Part shown: piece after piece, positions 9,363 through 20,045 of the stretch | Position numbering within the stretch: position 1 is the stretch's first letter | Layout of the letters: each line of letters begins with the position of its first letter | Assembly: GCF_001073155.1 (NCBI RefSeq) | Contig: NZ_JVEE01000025.1 | Location: 49,227 to 113,226, forward strand | Source of the DNA: Streptococcus parasanguinis | GTDB taxonomy: Bacteria > Bacillota > Bacilli > Lactobacillales > Streptococcaceae | DNA length: 64,000 bases | Direction of reading: 5' to 3' | Notes under the pieces: model-generated | Told to the model about the DNA's origin: nothing | Database searches by the model: none | The model's input: only the letters and a program-made list of their open reading frames with translations | Made by a program: the position numbers and the translations under genes

Positions 9363-9722
9363 ATGAAGGAAAAGGAATTACGACGCTCGCTGGCAGTCTT
9401 TCCGATTGGAAGTGTTATGAAGCTGACCGACTTGACAGCTCGCCAGATTCGTTATTATGAAGATCAGGGATTGATTTCTCCTGATCGGACAGAAGGCAAT
9501 CGCCGCATGTATTCGTTGGACGATATGGACCGCCTGCTTGAGATCAAAGATTATATCTCAGATGGCTTCAATATTGCGGATATTAAGAAGAAATATGCGG
9601 AAAAAGAGCAAGAGCAAACCAAGGTTGTCAGTCAAGAAGAGATCCGTAAGGCTCTTCATCGTGACATTATTCAGCAAAGTCGCTTCACATCTTCCCCATC
9701 GCCATATGGTCAATTTCGTTGA
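9363..9722 (+). CDS. glnR: MerR-family nitrogen regulator GlnR
   Basis: GlnR represses glnRA and other nitrogen genes when glutamine is plentiful, working with feedback-inhibited glutamine synthetase. The 119 residues contain a MerR-type winged helix (about 16-85: LTDLTARQIRYYEDQGLI...NRRMYSLDDMDRL). A short C-terminal tail ends SRFTSSPSPYGQFR, typical of streptococcal GlnR. The ATG at 9363 follows AAGAGGAATG. A perfect GlnR box precedes the promoter, and glnA follows after 39 bases. Confidence 0.97.
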   Translation: MKEKELRRSLAVFPIGSVMKLTDLTARQIRYYEDQGLISPDRTEGNRRMYSLDDMDRLLEIKDYISDGFNIADIKKKYAEKEQEQTKVVSQEEIRKALHRDIIQQSRFTSSPSPYGQFR

Positions 9723-9761
9723 TCATTTCATAAGCTTGTAATCTATTTTAAGGAGACAAAA

Positions 9762-11108
9762 ATGTCAATTACTGCTGCAGATATTCGCCGTGAAGTAAAA
9801 GAAAAAAATGTTACTTTTATTCGCTTGATGTTCTCTGATATTTTGGGAACCATGAAGAACGTCGAAATTCCAGCTACCGATGAGCAACTGGACAAGGTTC
9901 TTTCAAACAAAGCCATGTTTGATGGTTCTTCTATCGAAGGATTTGTCCGTATCAACGAGTCAGATATGTATCTTTACCCAGATTTGGATACATGGACAGT
10001 CTTCCCTTGGGGAGATGAAAATGGTAGCGTAGCTGGCTTGATCTGTGATGTCTATACGACAGAAGGAGAACCATTTGCAGGAGACCCACGTGGCAACTTG
10101 AAACGGGCCCTTCGTCATATGGAAGAACTTGGCTTCAAATCCTTTAACCTTGGACCAGAACCAGAATTCTTCCTCTTTAAGTTGGACGAAAATGGAGATC
10201 CAACTCTGGAAGTAAACGACAAAGGTGGCTATTTTGACTTGGCTCCAACAGATCTTGCAGATAATACTCGTCGTGAAATCGTAAATGTCTTGACCAAGAT
10301 GGGTTTTGAAGTAGAAGCCAGTCACCACGAAGTAGCCGTTGGTCAGCATGAAATCGACTTTAAGTATGACGAAGTGCTCCGCGCTTGTGACAAGATCCAA
10401 ATCTTTAAACTCGTTGTGAAGACTATCGCTCGTAAACACGGCTTGTATGCAACCTTTATGGCCAAACCAAAATTTGGAATTGCCGGATCAGGTATGCACT
10501 GTAATATGTCTCTCTTTGACCAAGATGGCAACAATGCCTTCTTTGATCCAGAAGATCCAAAGGGCATGCAATTGTCAGAAACAGCTTATCACTTCTTGGG
10601 TGGCTTGATCAAGCATGCATATAACTTTACAGCGGTGACAAACCCAACCGTCAACTCTTATAAACGTTTGGTTCCTGGATATGAAGCACCTGTTTATATC
10701 GCTTGGGCAGGTCGCAACCGTTCCCCATTGGTACGTGTGCCAGCATCACGTGGTATGGGAACTCGTTTAGAATTGCGTTCCGTAGACCCAATGGCTAATC
10801 CTTATGTAGCCTTGGCAGTCTTGCTTGAAGTTGGCCTTCACGGGATTGAAAATAAAATCGAAGCACCTGCTCCGATCGAAGAAAATATCTATGTGATGAC
10901 ACCGGAAGAACGTAGAGCAGCTGGAATCACAGATCTCCCTTCTACCCTTCACAATGCTTTGAAAGCCTTGACAGAAGACGAAGTGGTGAAAGCTGCTTTG
11001 GGTGAACATATTTACACCAGCTTCCTTGAAGCCAAACGAATCGAATGGGCAAGCTATGCGACCTTCGTATCCCAATGGGAAGTAGACAACTATTTAGATC
11101 TTTATTAA
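9762..11108 (+). CDS. glnA: Glutamine synthetase type I
   Basis: This enzyme forms glutamine from glutamate, ammonia and ATP. The 448 residues match the GSI-alpha class. Visible signatures are [13 protein letters not shown], the metal-binding EPEFFLF, and [14 protein letters not shown]. The ATP-site region [11 protein letters not shown] and the [17 protein letters not shown] segment are also present. There is no adenylylation-type Tyr segment, consistent with GlnR-mediated control. It is co-transcribed with glnR from a GlnR-controlled promoter and followed by R1 copy b. Confidence 0.98.
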   Translation: MSITAADIRREVKEKNVTFIRLMFSDILGTMKNVEIPATDEQLDKVLSNKAMFDGSSIEGFVRINESDMYLYPDLDTWTVFPWGDENGSVAGLICDVYTTEGEPFAGDPRGNLKRALRHMEELGFKSFNLGPEPEFFLFKLDENGDPTLEVNDKGGYFDLAPTDLADNTRREIVNVLTKMGFEVEASHHEVAVGQHEIDFKYDEVLRACDKIQIFKLVVKTIARKHGLYATFMAKPKFGIAGSGMHCNMSLFDQDGNNAFFDPEDPKGMQLSETAYHFLGGLIKHAYNFTAVTNPTVNSYKRLVPGYEAPVYIAWAGRNRSPLVRVPASRGMGTRLELRSVDPMANPYVALAVLLEVGLHGIENKIEAPAPIEENIYVMTPEERRAAGITDLPSTLHNALKALTEDEVVKAALGEHIYTSFLEAKRIEWASYATFVSQWEVDNYLDLY

Positions 11109-11121
11109 GAAACAAGAGTAA

Positions 11122-11302
11122 AGAGGCTAGGACACAAGTCCTAGCCTCTCAATTATTTTTGGCTTGTCGAGCAAGACGCAGTGGTTGAGTGGGCTCTACT
11201 ACGCTGATTTCATCAGCTTTTACAGCCCTACTCAACTGTGCGGAGGTGGGACGACGAAATCGAATTCTAACGAATTACCGATTTCTGTCCCACTCTCTTT
11301 TT
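11122..11302 (+). repeat. R1 dispersed element, copy b
   Basis: Second copy. Its first stem is GAGGCTAGGAC-ACAA-GTCCTAGCCTC, fully paired where copies a and c have a G-U pair. It lies between convergent glnA and rnjA. Confidence 0.85.
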
Positions 11303-11324
11303 GATCCTCAAAAAGTCACTATAA

Positions 11325-11361
11325 AACCAGTTGAAACAGAGGTTTCAACTGGTTGTTTTTT
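11325..11361. terminator. Bidirectional terminator between glnA and rnjA
   Basis: AACCAGTTGAAAC-AGAG-GTTTCAACTGGTT is a perfect 13-bp stem, T-rich on the plus-strand 3' side and A-rich on the 5' side. It can serve both convergent units. Confidence 0.92.
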
Positions 11362-13043
11362 TAATTTTCGTCATCTGGTGTGAGAATCATTGGGATAATG
11401 ATAGGTTCACGTTCCGTGCTCTCGTATAAGAATGGGCGGAGGGCATTAACAATCGCACCATTGACGGTTTGGATATTGGCATCTTTGTTCTTCAAGGCGA
11501 TGCGAATTGCATTGAAGAGGATGCGTTGGCTTTCACGGATCAGATCTCCTGATTCACGCATGTAGATAAAACCACGGCTCAAGATGTCTGGTCCAGCCAG
11601 GATCATCTTCGATTTGAAGTCAACAGTCGCAACAGCAAGCACGACACCGTCTTCGGAAAGGTCTCTCCGGTCACGAAGGACAGCAGCCCCGATTTCACCG
11701 ATACGGTTTCCATCGACATAGATATCTTGAGCATTGAAGCTTCCTGCGATCCGAGCAGAGTTAGCTGTAAGAGCGAGGACATCACCATTACTCATGATGA
11801 AGATATTGTCTTTTTCTACTCCACAATCACGCGCGAGTCCTGCGTGGATCTTCTGCATCCGGTATTCACCATGGACAGGCATGAAGTATTTTGGTTTGAT
11901 CAAGCGGAGCATGAGTTTTTGTTCTTGTTGCCCCCCGTGTCCAGAAGTATGGATATTGTTGATCTTCCCGTGAATGACCTCTACACCCGCTTCAGAAATC
12001 GTATTGATCAATTTATTCACACTGGTTGTATTTCCAGGAATTGGACTAGAAGAGAAGATCACAGTATCTCCTGGTTGGAGTTGCACTTGGCGGTGCGTTC
12101 CGTTGGCGATCCGAGAGAGGGCTGCCATTGGCTCTCCTTGGCTTCCTGTACACATGATTAGGATTTCATTGGCCGCATAGTCTTTGATCTCATTTGGCTC
12201 GATAATGGTTCCAGCAGGGACCTTGATGTAGCCAAGCTCAATTCCGTTGACGATGGCTTTTTCCATCGAGCGTCCAAAGACGACGATCTTACGACCGGTC
12301 TTAACAGCGGCCTCAGCAGCTTGTTGGAGACGGAAGATATTCGAAGCAAAGGAAGCAAAGATGATGCGCCCATGGATGCCTTCGATGATCTTCATGATGG
12401 ATTGGCCAACCACTTTTTCAGAGTTGGTAAAGGTTGGGATTTCCGCGTTGGTTGAGTCTGAGAGCAGGCAGAGAACGCCTTCTTCCCCAAGGGCCGCCAT
12501 ACGATGGAGGTCAGCCGGTTCTCCAACAGGTGTGAAGTCAAATTTGAAGTCTCCGGTACAGACAATCTTTCCTTGAGGGGTGTGAATCACAATCCCTAAA
12601 GGTTCTGGAATCGAGTGAGTCGTACGGAAGAAGGTTGCTTTAAGATTTTTAAATTGAAGCTCAGTGTTTTGGTTGATTTCGTAGAGTTTGGCATCACGAA
12701 GAAGACCGTGCTCTTCTAATTTTCCACGGATCAAGGCAAGCGCCAAAGGTCCAGCGTAGATAGGGACATTGGCTTGCTTCAAAAGGAAAGGAATCCCACC
12801 GATGTGGTCTTCGTGTCCGTGGGTAATGAGGACCGCTTTGACACGATCGATATTATCAACGATATAAGAGTAATCCGGAATGACATAGTCGATCCCAAGG
12901 AGGTCATCTTCTGGAAATTTGATCCCGGCATCGACAATGATGATTTCATCTTGGTATTCGATCCCGTAGGTATTTTTTCCGATTTCTCCAAGTCCACCAA
13001 TGGCAAATACACCAACTTCTTCAGGTTTTAAGGTATAAGCCAT
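11361..13043 (-). CDS. rnjA: Ribonuclease J1
   Basis: RNase J is a metallo-beta-lactamase-fold enzyme with 5'-3' exoribonuclease and endonuclease activity, central to mRNA decay and rRNA maturation. The 560 residues start [20 protein letters not shown]. The metal-binding motif [10 protein letters not shown] (about residues 73-82) is present, followed by the beta-CASP region. The start lies 3 bases after the stop of rpoY, so the two form an operon, as in other Firmicutes. The gene is convergent with glnA. Confidence 0.97.
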   Translation of the reverse strand: MAYTLKPEEVGVFAIGGLGEIGKNTYGIEYQDEIIIVDAGIKFPEDDLLGIDYVIPDYSYIVDNIDRVKAVLITHGHEDHIGGIPFLLKQANVPIYAGPLALALIRGKLEEHGLLRDAKLYEINQNTELQFKNLKATFFRTTHSIPEPLGIVIHTPQGKIVCTGDFKFDFTPVGEPADLHRMAALGEEGVLCLLSDSTNAEIPTFTNSEKVVGQSIMKIIEGIHGRIIFASFASNIFRLQQAAEAAVKTGRKIVVFGRSMEKAIVNGIELGYIKVPAGTIIEPNEIKDYAANEILIMCTGSQGEPMAALSRIANGTHRQVQLQPGDTVIFSSSPIPGNTTSVNKLINTISEAGVEVIHGKINNIHTSGHGGQQEQKLMLRLIKPKYFMPVHGEYRMQKIHAGLARDCGVEKDNIFIMSNGDVLALTANSARIAGSFNAQDIYVDGNRIGEIGAAVLRDRRDLSEDGVVLAVATVDFKSKMILAGPDILSRGFIYMRESGDLIRESQRILFNAIRIALKNKDANIQTVNGAIVNALRPFLYESTEREPIIIPMILTPDDEN

Positions 13044-13046
13044 GGA

Positions 13047-13277
13047 TTAGTACTCCGTTAGTTCAAAAGCACCTGACTCTTTCTCGTAAGCAAGGTGTTG
13101 CTCAGAAAGTGGTGTGATAAATTCAATGTTGAAATCTGTGTTTGCTTCAACCAATTGACGAGCTTGGATGCGTCCTTCGCGTTCATTTGGTGCATCAATA
13201 TCGAGATAAAGTGCATGCGTGGTTTCACGACGAGGGTTGCGGTCTTTTGTTTCCTGATAAAAAACTTTGTAAATCAT
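13047..13277 (-). CDS. rpoY: RNA polymerase epsilon subunit
   Basis: The 76-residue protein (start [18 protein letters not shown]) is the small Firmicutes RNAP-associated subunit formerly called YkzG/DUF1447. It binds RNA polymerase and has been linked to protection against phage Gp2-like inhibitors and to helicase-assisted recycling. It typically precedes rnjA, as it does here. GAAAGGAAAATTACTTC precedes the ATG. It is preceded by a leader of about 100 bases from the promoter at 13388-13416. Confidence 0.93.
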   Translation of the reverse strand: MIYKVFYQETKDRNPRRETTHALYLDIDAPNEREGRIQARQLVEANTDFNIEFITPLSEQHLAYEKESGAFELTEY

Positions 13278-13387
13278 GAAGTAATTTTCCTTTCATTATT
13301 TCGGTCTATTTGTTAGCTACGAAGGAGTGCAATCACTAGAGTTTCCTACTCGCAGCTAGTGGACCTGATTCGATACAATTAATTATC

Positions 13388-13416
13388 ATTATATCATAAA
13401 TTTGCCTGTAAGTAAA
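13388..13416 (-). promoter_or_regulatory. rpoY-rnjA promoter
   Basis: On the minus strand TTTACT (13411-13416), a 17-base spacer and TATAAT (13388-13393), with an upstream TGA that makes an extended -10. Confidence 0.75.
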
Positions 13417-13537
13417 AGATAGACTGGAAAAGTCAGAGAGGCAAAGGGCTATAATAGAGAAGCTTTTGAGCGGTTTTGCATAGGAAAATCCTGCGCTCTA
13501 GAGGAGAGTTTCGCTGGGATTTGAAGGGAATTTGTAG

Positions 13538-13543
13538 TATAAT
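13538..13543 (+). promoter_or_regulatory. tsaB -10 element
   Basis: TATAAT at 13538-13543, about 27 bases before tsaB. No clear -35 is visible. Confidence 0.5.
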
Positions 13544-13569
13544 ATAATCCAGTTCAAGAGGAGTAGGAA

Positions 13570-14253
13570 ATGAAATTATTAGCATTTGATACCTCGAGTA
13601 AGGCTCTTTCTGTAGCGATTTTAGAAGATGAGACTCTACTTGCAGAAACAACATTAACCATTAAAAAGAATCATAGTATTACCTTGATGCCGGTCATCGA
13701 TTTTTTGATGCAACAAATCGACTTGACACCCAAGGATTTGGATCGTATCGTGGTGGCAGAAGGTCCTGGGAGCTACACTGGACTGCGCATTGCGGTCGCA
13801 ACCGCAAAGACCTTGGCTCATACTTTAGGGATTGAATTGGTCGGGGTTTCGAGCCTCTTAGCCCTAGTGCCAGATGATCTAGAAGGTTTGGTAGTGCCTA
13901 TCATGGATGCCCGTCGGAACAACGTTTATGCAGGTTTTTACCAAGATGATCAGCTGGTCGCACCAGAAGGACATTTTCCATTTGAGGAAGTCCTAGAGCG
14001 TGCAGCGACGAGTGAGCAGGTCACCTTTGTCGGAGAAGTCACTGCCTTTAAGGAACAGATTGCCTCTAGCCTGCCAAGGGCTACTTACTATGAAACCTTG
14101 CCAGATGCAGTGAAAATCGGACGTCTCGGTCTCAAACAAGCGCCTGCTAACCTCCATGATTTTGTTCCTCATTATCTCAAACGGGTCGAGGCAGAGGAGA
14201 ATTGGCTCAAAGACCACACGGAAACAACGACCTCTTACATCAAGCGTCTATGA
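13570..14253 (+). CDS. tsaB: tRNA t6A-modification protein TsaB
   Basis: TsaB is the non-catalytic Hsp70/actin-fold partner of TsaD in the complex that makes N6-threonylcarbamoyladenosine at tRNA position 37. The 227 residues begin MKLLAFDTSSKALSVAILED and contain the signature VAEGPGSYTGLRIAVATAKTL near residues 61-81. The ATG at 13570 follows AGAGGAGTAGGAA. It overlaps rimI by ATGA, and tsaD follows, so the three genes form an operon. Confidence 0.95.
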   Translation: MKLLAFDTSSKALSVAILEDETLLAETTLTIKKNHSITLMPVIDFLMQQIDLTPKDLDRIVVAEGPGSYTGLRIAVATAKTLAHTLGIELVGVSSLLALVPDDLEGLVVPIMDARRNNVYAGFYQDDQLVAPEGHFPFEEVLERAATSEQVTFVGEVTAFKEQIASSLPRATYYETLPDAVKIGRLGLKQAPANLHDFVPHYLKRVEAEENWLKDHTETTTSYIKRL

Positions 14254-14687
14254 TGAAAGGAACAATCAGGAAAGGGAGCATCCAGGATGCGGCCGCCATT
14301 CTCGCTGTGATGGAAGATGTCTATGAAGCTAGTCCCTGGAAGTTGGAGCAGATTGAAGCTGATTTAGAGCAGGAATCGACCTCCTATTTCCTAGCTGTGG
14401 ATGAGGGGCAAGTCCTTGGATTTGTCGCCATTCAAGAGACTCTCTATGAAGCAGAGGTACTACAGATTGCGGTCAAGCGCGCCTTTCAAGGCCAAGGCTT
14501 AGCTCAGCAGTTACTCGCGCAGTTGCCGGGCCAAAAAGAAATTTTCTTAGAAGTGCGCGTGTCCAATCAACCGGCCCAAGGCCTATACAAAAAAATGCAT
14601 TTTGAAGAAATTGCACGGAGGAAAAACTACTATCACGATCCCATAGAGGATGCTGTGATCATGAAGAGGAACCCGAATGAAAGATAG
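14250..14687 (+). CDS. rimI: Ribosomal protein alanine acetyltransferase-like RimI
   Basis: A 145-residue GNAT-fold acetyltransferase. RimI acetylates the N-terminal Ala of ribosomal protein S18 in E. coli. The acetyl-CoA-binding region is visible as [18 protein letters not shown] (R-x-x-G-x-G/A type). The start chosen at 14250 (ATGATG) overlaps the tsaB stop. The second Met at 14253 is an equal option, and an in-frame ATG at 14202 inside tsaB is unlikely. The end overlaps tsaD by 11 bases. The position between tsaB and tsaD is typical. Confidence 0.9.
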   Translation: MMKGTIRKGSIQDAAAILAVMEDVYEASPWKLEQIEADLEQESTSYFLAVDEGQVLGFVAIQETLYEAEVLQIAVKRAFQGQGLAQQLLAQLPGQKEIFLEVRVSNQPAQGLYKKMHFEEIARRKNYYHDPIEDAVIMKRNPNER

Positions 14688-15687
14688 ATATATTTTGGCT
14701 TTTGAGACATCTTGTGATGAGACCAGCGTGGCTGTCTTGAAAAATGACGACCAACTCTTGTCCAATGTCATTGCCAGTCAAATCGAAAGTCACAAGCGTT
14801 TTGGTGGGGTGGTGCCGGAGGTAGCCTCTCGCCACCATGTGGAAGTCATCACCGCTTGTATTGAAGAAGCCCTGGAAGAAGCTGGCATCACTGAAGCCGA
14901 TGTCACAGCTGTGGCTGTTACCTACGGTCCAGGCCTGGTTGGGGCTCTCTTGGTCGGCCTAGCTGCAGCCAAGGCCTTTGCCTGGGCGCATGGACTCCCT
15001 TTGATTCCTGTCAATCATATGGCAGGGCACTTGATGGCCGCTCAAAGCGTAGAGCCCTTAGAGTTTCCACTTTTGGCCTTGTTGGTGAGTGGAGGACATA
15101 CTGAGCTAGTCTACGTCAGTGAAGCGGGGGATTATAAGATCGTCGGAGAGACCCGTGATGATGCTGTCGGAGAAGCTTATGACAAGGTCGGGCGCGTCAT
15201 GGGCTTGACCTATCCAGCAGGACGTGAGATTGATCAACTAGCCCACCAAGGATCTGATATCTACGATTTCCCACGAGCCATGATCAAGGAAGACAATCTG
15301 GAATTCTCCTTTTCAGGACTCAAATCGGCCTTTATCAATCTGCACCATAATGCCGAGCAAAAAGGAGAAAGCCTCTCCAATGCGGACCTGTCAGCGAGTT
15401 TCCAAGCAGCTGTCTTAGACATTCTCATGGCCAAGACCAAGAAGGCTTTGGAGAAATATCCAGTCAAGACTCTAGTCGTTGCTGGTGGGGTCGCAGCCAA
15501 CCAAGGTCTTCGTGAACGCCTGGCTTCTGACATCACAGATGTTAAGGTCATCATTCCGCCTCTGCGCCTCTGCGGGGACAATGCAGGGATGATCGCCTAT
15601 GCCAGTGTCAGTGAATGGAACAAAGAAAACTTCGCAGGCTGGGATCTTAATGCCAAACCAAGCCTAGCCTTTGAAGGAATTGAATAA
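14677..15687 (+). CDS. tsaD: tRNA threonylcarbamoyltransferase TsaD
   Basis: TsaD transfers the threonylcarbamoyl group to A37 of tRNAs reading ANN codons. The 336 residues start [20 protein letters not shown]. The metal-binding motif NHMAGH (about residues 112-117), the ATP-site sequence [11 protein letters not shown] and the C-terminal [11 protein letters not shown] are present. It overlaps rimI and completes the tsaB-rimI-tsaD operon. A hairpin follows the stop. Confidence 0.97.
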   Translation: MKDRYILAFETSCDETSVAVLKNDDQLLSNVIASQIESHKRFGGVVPEVASRHHVEVITACIEEALEEAGITEADVTAVAVTYGPGLVGALLVGLAAAKAFAWAHGLPLIPVNHMAGHLMAAQSVEPLEFPLLALLVSGGHTELVYVSEAGDYKIVGETRDDAVGEAYDKVGRVMGLTYPAGREIDQLAHQGSDIYDFPRAMIKEDNLEFSFSGLKSAFINLHHNAEQKGESLSNADLSASFQAAVLDILMAKTKKALEKYPVKTLVVAGGVAANQGLRERLASDITDVKVIIPPLRLCGDNAGMIAYASVSEWNKENFAGWDLNAKPSLAFEGIE

Positions 15688-15696
15688 GAAAAAGGA

Positions 15697-15727
15697 GCCA
15701 ATTGGATGTGCAAGGTCCAATGGCTTT
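15697..15727 (+). terminator. tsaD terminator
   Basis: AGCCAATTGGA pairs with TCCAATGGCT with one bulged A, followed by a T run. Confidence 0.75.
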
Positions 15728-15865
15728 TTTGCTGGGGTCTCACCAACTAGTAGCGAATTTGCGAGTCGAAAGAAAATTCGGTATGATAGAAGGAATAAAA
15801 GATTGAGGAGGGCTGGGATTATAAAGCTTTCTCTCTCAGTTGTCCTTTTTCAACCTTTTTTCTTG

Positions 15866-15874
15866 TGTTATAAT
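15866..15874 (+). promoter_or_regulatory. azlCD promoter (extended -10)
   Basis: TGTTATAAT at 15866-15874, about 32 bases before the azlC start. Confidence 0.65.
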
Positions 15875-15905
15875 AGAGGTCAATGATTCAGAAAGGAGTG
15901 AGAGA

Positions 15906-16601
15906 GTGGAAAAAGATTTTTGGCAGGGGGTGAGGGACGCACTTCCGACGGCTTTGGGCTATATCAGTATTGGCCTGGCTTGCGGTGTGGTGGCGTCTCC
16001 CTATCTTTCTCCTTTGGAGATGGCCTTGATGAGTATCTTGGTCTATGCTGGGGCGGCCCAGTTTGCGATGATCTCTCTGATTGCGGCTCATTCTTCAATA
16101 TTGAATATGGCTTTGACGGTGTGTTTGATCAATCTCCGTAATATGTTGATGAGTCTGCATACGTCGTCTGACTTTAAGGATGCTAGCCTTGCTCATACCA
16201 TCGGGATTGGAAGTCTCCTGACCGATGAGAGTTATGGGGTCTACTTGAGTGAGAAGTTAAAAACGGACACCATTACAGTTCCTTGGATGCATGGGAACAA
16301 TCTAGTAGGCTATGTGGCCTGGGTCAGTGCGACAGTTATCGGAACAGCTCTAGGATCTCTCCTACCTGATCCAAAGGCTTTTGGGCTTGATTTTGCTTTA
16401 GTGGCTATGTTTATTGGGATTTTTGCAGCCCAGTTTCAAGGAATGCAACTGACAGAAAAGACCAAGACCATGCTCATGGTGCTGTTAGCAGTAGCAGTGA
16501 GTTTCTTTCTCTTACTCTTTTTTGTTTCGCAACCACTAGCAGTGCTAGCTGCGACCTTGATCGGCTGTTTTGTGGGGGTGGTCTGTGATGCGCGTGAATA
16601 G
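15906..16601 (+). CDS. azlC: Branched-chain amino acid exporter subunit AzlC
   Basis: AzlC is the large membrane subunit of the AzlCD (LIV-E family) exporter of branched-chain amino acids and analogues. A GTG at 15906 after AGAAAGGAGTGAGAGA gives 231 residues starting (M)EKDFWQGVRDALPTALGY. An in-frame ATG at 15840 precedes the promoter -10 and is rejected. Family features are SIGLACGVVASPYLSPLEM and the segment AGAAQFAMISLIAA, with several helices. The stop overlaps azlD by 14 bases. Confidence 0.92.
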   Translation: MEKDFWQGVRDALPTALGYISIGLACGVVASPYLSPLEMALMSILVYAGAAQFAMISLIAAHSSILNMALTVCLINLRNMLMSLHTSSDFKDASLAHTIGIGSLLTDESYGVYLSEKLKTDTITVPWMHGNNLVGYVAWVSATVIGTALGSLLPDPKAFGLDFALVAMFIGIFAAQFQGMQLTEKTKTMLMVLLAVAVSFFLLLFFVSQPLAVLAATLIGCFVGVVCDARE

Positions 16602-16914
16602 TTCTATCTTCATGGCCATTCTGGCCTCAGCACTCGTTACCTGGATTCCTCGGATCTTGCCCTTCCTCTTGGTCAAATACAAGGGACTGCCGGCTCCTGT
16701 GACCCGCTTTCTCAAATACCTGCCCATTTCCATTATCTTTGCCTTGGTTTTATCAAGCTTAGTAGATGGAAAAATTGGAAGCCTCCCGCAGTTTCACTGG
16801 TTGGATCTAGTAGTGACCATTCCCAGTCTCTTTGTAGCCTTTCGTTACAAAAACCTTATGGGAACCGTTTTGTTTGGAATTGTCTTGATCGCCCTATTAC
16901 GATTGGTGTTTTAA
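16588..16914 (+). CDS. azlD: Branched-chain amino acid exporter subunit AzlD
   Basis: AzlD is the small membrane partner of AzlC. The ATG at 16588 follows GGGGGTGGTCTG and gives 108 residues with four hydrophobic segments. The family segment LVTWIPRILPFLL is present near residue 17. Overlap with azlC implies translational coupling. No clear terminator is seen before the operator region of the next gene. Confidence 0.92.
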   Translation: MRVNSSIFMAILASALVTWIPRILPFLLVKYKGLPAPVTRFLKYLPISIIFALVLSSLVDGKIGSLPQFHWLDLVVTIPSLFVAFRYKNLMGTVLFGIVLIALLRLVF

Positions 16915-16941
16915 ATGTAAAAATATGTTACAAAAAAATTA

Positions 16942-16978
16942 CAATTGTTACAAAAAAACTTGATTTTTGTAACAATTG
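16942..16978. promoter_or_regulatory. Perfect 15-bp inverted repeat over a promoter
   Basis: CAATTGTTACAAAAA (16942-16956) and TTTTTGTAACAATTG (16964-16978) are exact inverted copies separated by 7 bases. A further TGTTACAAAAAAA lies at 16926-16938. The repeat covers the -35 of the downstream lipoprotein gene. There is no T run, so it looks like an operator and not a terminator. Confidence 0.75.
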
Positions 16979-16987
16979 GAGTATAAT
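16960..16987 (+). promoter_or_regulatory. Lipoprotein gene promoter
   Basis: TTGATT (16960-16965), a 16-base spacer and TATAAT (16982-16987). The -35 lies in the centre of the inverted repeat. Confidence 0.75.
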
Positions 16988-17016
16988 GGGAGTCAGAAAG
17001 ATAAAGAGGTGATCTT

Positions 17017-17679
17017 ATGAAAAAATCAATCTTCCGTTGGAGTGCCGCTGTTCTGGTGGCTGCGTCACTTGGTCTAGCTCTCGGTGGTTGTGGTGCAAAG
17101 GATAAAAAGACAGCTTCCTCATCCGCAAAAGCTTCTACCAGCAAGGTAGAGAAAAAAGCTAAAAGTAATAGTAAAAAGAGTGCAGCATCTTCCTCTCAGG
17201 CAAACAATACAGCTAGCTCTTCGACTCAAGCAAGTAGCGCGACAGCTTCAAAAGACTCTGGTAAGACTGAGAATGCGTCTACTACGACGCAAGCTACTGT
17301 CCCTGCAGAATTGGTGGGAACTTGGGTAGGATCTAGCCCACAAGCAGATGCGATTAAAATGACAGTGGACGCCAATGGAGATGTGACAACAGTTGTTAGC
17401 TTCAAAAATGATAGCGAACCGACTCGGACAGCGACCTATACAGCAAGAGCAGTAAAAGCAACAGGCAATATATACTATTGGGAGTCAGAAGGATTGGATG
17501 GAGCTGATGCCTTGCTTCCTGGGATCACAGGGCTAGGTGTAGCCAACTTCCGACTGGAGCCAGGTTTTGTCTTAGAAGAAGGCCATTATACCCCGATTGT
17601 TTTCACAGCGCCTGTCAATACAGAATTTGACTACACCAAATACAATGATTTCCGTTTTTCATTAACCAAAGAACAATAA
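17017..17679 (+). CDS. Secreted lipoprotein with Ser/Ala-rich linker
   Basis: A 220-residue predicted lipoprotein. Residues 1-25 are a signal peptide ending in the lipobox LGGC (22-25). Residues about 30-95 are a Ser/Ala/Thr/Lys-rich flexible linker. Residues about 97-220 form a compact domain beginning VPAELVGTWVGSSPQAD, which resembles the small beta-rich DUF6287-type domain of streptococcal surface proteins. That assignment is from memory and tentative. The start at 17017 has AAAGAGGTGAT upstream. Its promoter lies in a perfect inverted repeat, so it is probably regulated. R2 copy A follows. Confidence 0.82.
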   Translation: MKKSIFRWSAAVLVAASLGLALGGCGAKDKKTASSSAKASTSKVEKKAKSNSKKSAASSSQANNTASSSTQASSATASKDSGKTENASTTTQATVPAELVGTWVGSSPQADAIKMTVDANGDVTTVVSFKNDSEPTRTATYTARAVKATGNIYYWESEGLDGADALLPGITGLGVANFRLEPGFVLEEGHYTPIVFTAPVNTEFDYTKYNDFRFSLTKEQ

Positions 17680-17682
17680 AAA

Positions 17683-17712
17683 GACGAACTCGATGGAAAA
17701 TCGAGTTCGTTT
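17683..17712 (+). terminator. Terminator stem of the lipoprotein gene, T run displaced
   Basis: ACGAACTCGAT pairs with ATCGAGTTCGT around GGAAA. Only TTT follows before the R2-associated sequence CAGATTGAAGAC begins. The 17 bases of the 3' arm (17696-17712) recur exactly at 17983-17999 beyond R2. Confidence 0.85.
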
Positions 17713-17737
17713 CAGATTGAAGACAAAGTCATTTTAA

Positions 17738-17873
17738 AAACTTTCCTTAGGTGAGTACGGACGTCAGCGAACTTCTTCGAAGTTCCATGACTAATTATTG
17801 AGCCTAGGGTCTCAATAATTCCGAGTGCCTGAAACAATAACATTTCAGGCACTTTTCTCACAGCGGAAAGTTT
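17738..17873 (+). repeat. R2 structured element, copy A
   Basis: 136-bp core bounded by AAACTTTCC and GGAAAGTTT. It has three internal hairpins: GAACTTC-TTC-GAAGTTC, TTATTGAG/CTCAATAA and GTGCCTGAAA/TTTCAGGCAC. GTGAG/CTCAC adds to the closing stem. A conserved AT-rich tail runs to about 17957. Confidence 0.9.
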
Positions 17874-17975
17874 TGGTATTTTCTTAATTCATCCTAAGAA
17901 TTGGACCACATTTATATTTCTTTGTAGAATTACTTAACTTATTTTACTTTAAAATAGTTGGTCATCATTCTAAAA

Positions 17976-18000
17976 CTAGCTCGAAAATCGAGTTCGTTTT
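17976..18000 (-). terminator. Terminator of the flavoprotein gene
   Basis: CTCGA/TCGAG plus flanking pairs form a stem read on the minus strand downstream of the stop at 18001. Its sequence duplicates the 3' arm of the terminator at 17683-17712. Confidence 0.6.
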
Positions 18001-19227
<1,227 letters not shown>

Positions 19228-19255
19228 TTATGGACGGCTTCGGAAAACGAAGGAA

Positions 19256-19286
19256 TCAAAAAAACAAGCACCCTTCGATGCTTGCT
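19256..19286 (-). terminator. Terminator of the larA-larD operon
   Basis: On the minus strand GCAAGCA...TGCTTGT is followed by a run of seven T. Confidence 0.85.
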
Positions 19287-19311
19287 TTCGAATGATTCTT
19301 CGATCAACTCA

Positions 19312-20025
19312 TTACATGATTCCAAGGAAGTAACGGATGAAGAAGAAGGCAAGGACAGCACCAACAAATGGAGCAGTACCTGGTACAAGAAGACCATATT
19401 GCCAGTCGTTGTTTACTTTATCTTTGATTGGCAAGATTTGGTAAGCGAAACGAGGTCCAAGGTCACGCGCTTGGTTCATTGCGAAACCTGTAGTACCACC
19501 AAGACCCATACCGATAGCCCAAACGATCAAACCAACAGTGAATGGAAGCATTGCTTCGTTGGCGTGTTCAGCAGCCATGATAGATGTCAAGAAGATAAAT
19601 GTTGCGAACGCTTCGACGAAGTAGTTACGTGGAAGGTTACGGCAGTTAGGGTTTGTAGAGAAGATGTTACGGATAGCAACACCATCAATTTGACCTTCAG
19701 AAATCTTGAAGTGGTCAGCATACATAAAGTAAGCAATCAAAGCTCCAAGGAAAGCACCGATCATTTCAGCGATTGCAATTGGGAAGAATTGAGCGATTGT
19801 CAATTTACCAAGAAGGACTTTCAACAAAGCCATAGCAGGGTTCATTGAAACGCCGCCAAAGACGAACAAGCAGACAGTGATACCGAATGCCCATGTAGTG
19901 ATCGCGAATAAGTGTCCAGTTCCAGCATATTTTGTTTTCTTCAAAACGTCGTCACAGTGTACGCCAACCCCGAAGATAATCATCAAAGCTGTACTCATAA
20001 CTTCTGCAAGTAATTGATGTGTCAT
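19312..20025 (-). CDS. larD: Aquaglyceroporin-type lactic acid channel LarD/GlpF
   Basis: A 237-residue MIP-family channel with six predicted helices. The first NPA box is intact (VSMNPAMA). The second, normally NPARD, reads NQARD (GFAMNQARDLGPR). In Lactobacillus plantarum the GlpF1/LarD channel in the lar operon carries lactic acid. The position after larC makes that role more likely here than glycerol uptake. The start at 20025 lies 20 bases after larC, with AGGAGACATTAAT upstream. It is the last gene of the minus-strand operon and is followed by a terminator. Confidence 0.88.
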   Translation of the reverse strand: MTHQLLAEVMSTALMIIFGVGVHCDDVLKKTKYAGTGHLFAITTWAFGITVCLFVFGGVSMNPAMALLKVLLGKLTIAQFFPIAIAEMIGAFLGALIAYFMYADHFKISEGQIDGVAIRNIFSTNPNCRNLPRNYFVEAFATFIFLTSIMAAEHANEAMLPFTVGLIVWAIGMGLGGTTGFAMNQARDLGPRFAYQILPIKDKVNNDWQYGLLVPGTAPFVGAVLAFFFIRYFLGIM

Positions 20026-20045
20026 GTTAATTAATGTCTCCTAAA

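Noticed and set aside
11727..12161. 144-residue plus-strand open frame in rnjA
   Set aside because: Antisense shadow of a conserved enzyme, no start signals.
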